Below are positions 5,800-5,953 of a stretch of 5,953 bases of DNA, one piece after another (the first letter of the stretch is position 1; each line of letters begins with the position of its first letter). The stretch is taken from NCBI GenBank assembly GCA_002825465.1, contig PJER01000128.1, forward strand, positions 1-5,953, in the 5' to 3' direction. The notes under the pieces were generated by a model. It did no database searches, was not told the origin of the DNA, and worked only from the letters and a program-made list of their open reading frames with translations. A program made the position numbers and the translations under genes. This DNA is from Candidatus Thorarchaeota archaeon MP8T_1 (GTDB lineage: Archaea > Asgardarchaeota > Thorarchaeia > Thorarchaeales > Thorarchaeaceae).

Positions 5800-5816
5800 A
5801 TTCAATTTTTGTTTGA
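5800..5816 (+). terminator. T-rich stretch after the four-helix protein gene, possible terminator
   Basis: TTCAATTTTTGTTTG begins a few bases after the stop at 5794. Archaeal termination often needs only a T-rich tract, with no hairpin, and none is seen here. It sits in the 41-bp gap between two convergent genes, where a terminator is expected. Confidence 0.4.
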
Positions 5817-5835
5817 CTCATACACTTATGGGTCC

Positions 5836-5953
5836 TCAATGGTGCCCTAATCTTTTGATAACAAGAATACTTCCAATGAATACCAAAACTAGCACTGATA
5901 ATATTGCGAGTTCTAAGTAATACGGATTTGGAGGATACACATGGCGATAGACT
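5836..5953 (-). CDS. C-terminal end of a membrane protein (partial, runs off the right edge)
   Basis: The minus strand has an open frame from the window edge to TGA at 5838-5836, giving 38 residues. It starts VYRHVYPPNPYYLE, a Tyr/Pro-rich linker, then a 19-residue hydrophobic helix (ELAILSVLVLVFIGSILVI), then the basic stop-transfer end KRLGHH. This is the usual form of a C-terminal membrane anchor with the bulk of the protein outside, as in many archaeal surface proteins. The product cannot be named from the tail. The frame is too short to be convincing by length; the support is its clean helix plus positive-inside end and the convergent layout with the neighbouring gene. Confidence 0.55.
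   Translation of the reverse strand, partial: VYRHVYPPNPYYLELAILSVLVLVFIGSILVIKRLGHH

Noticed and set aside
1..5953. CRISPR array, insertion sequence or integrase gene
   Set aside because: No regularly spaced repeats occur: the tRNA-like copies are 1.6 and 3.3 kb apart. No transposase or recombinase motif appears in any frame, and no terminal inverted repeats were seen.

Overview
This 6-kb window looks archaeal. Short A/T-rich TATA-like boxes lie at archaeal distances from starts, Shine-Dalgarno sites are mostly weak, two flavoproteins carry cysteine clusters typical of anaerobes, and three tRNA 3'-end modules with encoded CCA are present. Moderate G+C and the protein style would fit an Asgard-type (for example Thorarchaeia-like) genome, but that placement is a guess. 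No ribosomal RNA, intact tRNA, CRISPR array or transposase was found.

Layout, left to right. A small two-helix membrane protein (38-268, +) may start before the window. A membrane-anchored amidohydrolase of the YtcJ-like family 3 follows (333-1763, -). Then comes a block of four flavin-fold genes: an Old Yellow Enzyme-type reductase with a C-terminal four-cysteine cluster (2009-3136, +), an Isf-like iron-sulfur flavoprotein/FMN reductase (3229-3912, +), and, converging from the other strand, a probable two-gene operon of nitroreductase (4526-5140, -) and flavoredoxin-like flavin reductase (3966-4493, -). A four-helix membrane protein (5339-5794, +) and the C-terminal tail of another membrane protein (5836-5953, -) close the window.

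The four central proteins all belong to families that bind FMN and move electrons to or from unsaturated, nitro or quinone-like substrates, or reduce flavin. Together they suggest a reductive or detoxifying module of an anaerobic or microaerophilic cell. The substrates cannot be read from the sequence.

The most unusual signal is non-coding. Three same-strand 28-nt elements (326-353, 1881-1908, 5226-5253) each have the exact geometry of a tRNA 3' end: 5-nt T-stem, 7-nt T-loop, 5-nt stem, 7-nt acceptor strand, discriminator A and CCA, then CTT. None has a matching 5' half nearby. They bracket the amidohydrolase gene and then the whole flavin block, so they resemble tRNA-derived junctions between gene modules. 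They could be decayed tRNA genes, integration scars, split-tRNA 3' halves or a dispersed repeat. A second notable signal is a near-perfect 16-bp tandem repeat (5155-5186) in the nitroreductase promoter, which looks like a regulator-binding site.
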